This document shows, piece by piece, positions 61,774 to 64,000 of a stretch of 64,000 nucleotides of DNA. A program made the position numbers and the translations under genes. Positions within the stretch are counted from its first letter, which is position 1. Each line of letters starts with the position of its first letter. Source of the stretch: Vibrio sp. VB16 (GTDB lineage: Bacteria > Pseudomonadota > Gammaproteobacteria > Enterobacterales > Vibrionaceae). Below the pieces are notes generated by a model. It was not told the DNA's origin, ran no database searches, and saw only the letters and a list, made by a program, of their open reading frames with translations. The stretch covers positions 620,001 through 684,000 of the forward strand of contig NZ_CP087591.1 of the NCBI RefSeq assembly GCF_015594925.2, written 5' to 3'.

Positions 61774-64000
61774 TCAGGTCTCAGCTACCTTCTCATTACT
61801 CAACTGCTTTGTGAATTCATGACAAGCTTGTGGATACCCAAGTAGATAGCCCTGAAACGCCTTACAGCCAAGCTTGGTCAGCAAATCTAGCTGTTCTTGA
61901 GTCTCCACACCCTCAGCAATAACACCCAACTGTAGGTTCTTCGCCATTGTTATTACCACTTCGACAATAGACGTTGTATCAGAACCGTCGGTTAAGCCAG
62001 AAACAAAAGATCGATCTATCTTAAGTTCATCAAGCGGGAGTTCTTTTAGGTATTTTAACGACGAATAACCGGTACCAAAATCATCGATAGAGAAAGAAAG
62101 ACCTTTGTTTTTTAACAACAGCATTTTGTTTTTAGCCAATTCAAAATTATTCAGCAGTAAATTTTCTGTTATCTCTAGAACAACGAGATCACCTGGCACT
62201 TGATACCGTTCAAGCAGGTTAATCACATAGATTACAAAATCAACTTGGAGGAAAAAGGTAGGACTTACGTTGATAGCCAGCTTTTCAAGATGTCCTATTA
62301 CATCGTCATCCCTCCAATTCTTTAATTGCTTGATACTCTCTTCTAAGACCCATTTATCAATATCAATAATCAGTCCAGTTTCTTCCGCATGAGGAATGAA
62401 TGCTTGTGGTGTCAGTAAGCCACGCTGAGGATGATTCCATCGAACGAGAACCTCTGCTCCGAAAATAACATCATTCGTATTAACCTGTGGCTGAACCCAT
62501 ATCTCAAACTGATTTCTATTGATGGCTTCGTAGATACCTTCTTCCAGGGCCAATAGATGTTGTGCGGCATACTGCATTTCTCTTTTGAAGAACTGTACGC
62601 CATTTCGACCCAATGATTTTGCTTTATACATGGCCGTATCTGCGCGGCGAAGAAGTTCGTGAGCATCTATGGCTTCGTCTGGAAAGAAAGCAACACCAAT
62701 ACTACCCGTTGTATGCAGCGTTATGTCTTCGAACTGCAATGGGTCGGAAATACGTGACAACAGACTGTTGGACATCTGTAACGCTTGCTCAGCGGCATAT
62801 TCGGCGTTATCAGCAAGGTCCATCAGGCCAATAACAAACTCGTCACCACCAATCCTGCCACATAGCGCTTGGGTTCCAAAAATTTCCCGGATACGCGATG
62901 CAACTTCAATTAATACGCTATCACCAACCGAATGGCCGAGAGAATCGTTAATTTTCTTAAACTGGTCCAAATCGAAATAGAGCAAAGCACCATATCTATT
63001 ATCATCTTTATGCCGTTCTATTTTACTCGCTATCTGTTCAGTAAAGAGCCTCCTATTGGCAAGCTGTGTCAACGAGTCATAATAAGCAAGCTCATGAATT
63101 TTTTCTTGTGCTAACTTTTTCTCTGTGATGTCTCGAGCATTCACCATGACGAATGCTTCACCATCAATGACTATAGCGGTAGCTCTGCACTCTAAATACA
63201 CGCTTTTCTGCTCTTGGAGAATGTTAGACACTATAGTATCTTCATACCCATGAACTTCTTTGGCGATCACTTTTTTGAATATGGTTTCCAACTCACAGTC
63301 TGAATAGGTTCGACTAAAATCGGCCAAGCTTTTACCGATCAATTCAGATGAGGTTTGACCTGTTAATTTTTCAGCTAAATTATTGACCAAATGGATAGTT
63401 GAGCCGTGATGGCACAAGAACATTGCATCACTAGAATTTTCCATCAACATTCGTGAAAAACGTTCACTTTTTTTTACGTTATCTAACATCTCAATAAGTT
63501 TTAAAGAGGTTGACTGATTTTCTTGCCACTCTTTACTAAACCGATCTACTAATATCCCCAATTCATCATCTCTGGTATATGGAAGAGAAGAGATGCTTTG
63601 AGCTTTATTTAAATTATTAACCCAATGAGCTATACGAATGACTGGTTTGGAAATATAGGTATAACTAAGCGTGACAAGAATGGCCGTCAATAGAACAGTA
63701 AATAGCAGAGAAACTCCAAAGTTAACCATCAGTTTCTTTATCAGGTCATTGGCTAATACCGATTCATCAATGACAATCGTTAATATTGCGTGTCTCGTCT
63801 CATTTGAACCGACGATTATTTTATAAATTTGCTCGGAAGGAATGTTGACCAATTCAGACACGAAACGAAGAGAGGTCGTCATTGGATAGGTATCCTCGCG
63901 CGTCTGTTCGCCTAACACATCTTTGAAATCATCTAAAAGCAAAGCACGCTTTATTAGAGGCTGTCGTATTAGCGAGGTCAATATTTCGTTGGCTTGCGTT
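61774..64000 (-). CDS. GGDEF-EAL bifunctional c-di-GMP protein, 5' end outside the window
   Basis: The frame stays open to the window end (residues TQANEILTSLI precede the first possible internal start at 63981), so the N-terminal sensor is cut. What remains shows a membrane segment (VSLLFTVLLTAILVTLSYTY), a HAMP-like region, a PAS domain, a GGDEF domain with intact RIGGDEF and an EAL domain with EVLVRWNHP and DDFGTGYSSLKYL. Both active sites look intact apart from EAL reading EVL, which is common. No RxxD I-site precedes GGDEF. Confidence 0.88.
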   Translation of the reverse strand, partial: TQANEILTSLIRQPLIKRALLLDDFKDVLGEQTREDTYPMTTSLRFVSELVNIPSEQIYKIIVGSNETRHAILTIVIDESVLANDLIKKLMVNFGVSLLFTVLLTAILVTLSYTYISKPVIRIAHWVNNLNKAQSISSLPYTRDDELGILVDRFSKEWQENQSTSLKLIEMLDNVKKSERFSRMLMENSSDAMFLCHHGSTIHLVNNLAEKLTGQTSSELIGKSLADFSRTYSDCELETIFKKVIAKEVHGYEDTIVSNILQEQKSVYLECRATAIVIDGEAFVMVNARDITEKKLAQEKIHELAYYDSLTQLANRRLFTEQIASKIERHKDDNRYGALLYFDLDQFKKINDSLGHSVGDSVLIEVASRIREIFGTQALCGRIGGDEFVIGLMDLADNAEYAAEQALQMSNSLLSRISDPLQFEDITLHTTGSIGVAFFPDEAIDAHELLRRADTAMYKAKSLGRNGVQFFKREMQYAAQHLLALEEGIYEAINRNQFEIWVQPQVNTNDVIFGAEVLVRWNHPQRGLLTPQAFIPHAEETGLIIDIDKWVLEESIKQLKNWRDDDVIGHLEKLAINVSPTFFLQVDFVIYVINLLERYQVPGDLVVLEITENLLLNNFELAKNKMLLLKNKGLSFSIDDFGTGYSSLKYLKELPLDELKIDRSFVSGLTDGSDTTSIVEVVITMAKNLQLGVIAEGVETQEQLDLLTKLGCKAFQGYLLGYPQACHEFTKQLSNEKVAET

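Noticed and set aside
1..64000. CRISPR arrays, prophage, insertion sequences, tRNA or rRNA genes
   Set aside because: No spaced direct-repeat array, transposase, phage gene or cloverleaf-like sequence was seen when reading through.

Overview
The window looks like chromosome of a marine gammaproteobacterium of the Vibrionaceae, most likely Vibrio or a close relative. The evidence is a nap operon facing narQ-narP, a class I-type HMG-CoA reductase, an OmpU/OmpC-type porin, glycine-betaine ABC and BCCT transporters, and many GGDEF/EAL/PilZ proteins, all in moderately AT-rich DNA. I saw no tRNA, rRNA, insertion sequence, prophage or CRISPR array.

Layout: 1-6.2 kb holds small housekeeping and hypothetical genes: a methyltransferase, two LysR regulators, a cation efflux protein, an OsmC protein and a tandem pair of ABM-domain monooxygenases. 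6.3-10.1 kb is a proX-proW-proV-like osmolyte uptake operon preceded by a MarR regulator. 10.6-18.5 kb is an alpha-glucoside utilisation locus, with an ABC importer (binding protein, two permeases, ATPase) facing a LacI regulator and a GH13 alpha-glucosidase. 18.7-23.7 kb carries a PilZ protein, a LonB-type protease and a membrane diguanylate cyclase. 24.0-32.6 kb is periplasmic nitrate reduction, napFDAGHBC facing narQ-narP, with a likely NarP 7-2-7 site and FNR-like box in the shared promoter. 32.7-40.1 kb is mixed: a duplicated SnoaL-like lipoprotein with an AraC regulator, a PAS-GAF-GGDEF protein, a LysR, a metallo-hydrolase and HMG-CoA reductase.

40.2-60.6 kb is the most interesting part. 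It is a catabolic supercluster of about 20 kb: dhaR, glxR-hyi-gcl, a chemoreceptor, a TM1367-like cyclophilin-fold protein, two PF12831-type FAD oxidoreductases, a CaiT-like BCCT transporter, a porin, dhaM-dhaL-dhaK and gldA. Copies of one palindrome, GTTTCA-N3-TGAAAC, lie upstream of dhaR, gcl, the BCCT gene and the divergent dhaK/gldA pair, with half-matches upstream of the porin. They often come as pairs about 32 bp apart, 56-67 bp upstream of plausible -10 boxes. This suggests one DhaR-controlled regulon that imports a betaine-like compound, oxidises it with the FAD enzymes, and sends products through glyoxylate to tartronate semialdehyde to glycerate and through dihydroxyacetone to dihydroxyacetone phosphate. 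The substrate is unknown.

60.9-64 kb holds a secreted DUF4344-type metallopeptidase and a GGDEF-EAL protein cut by the window end.
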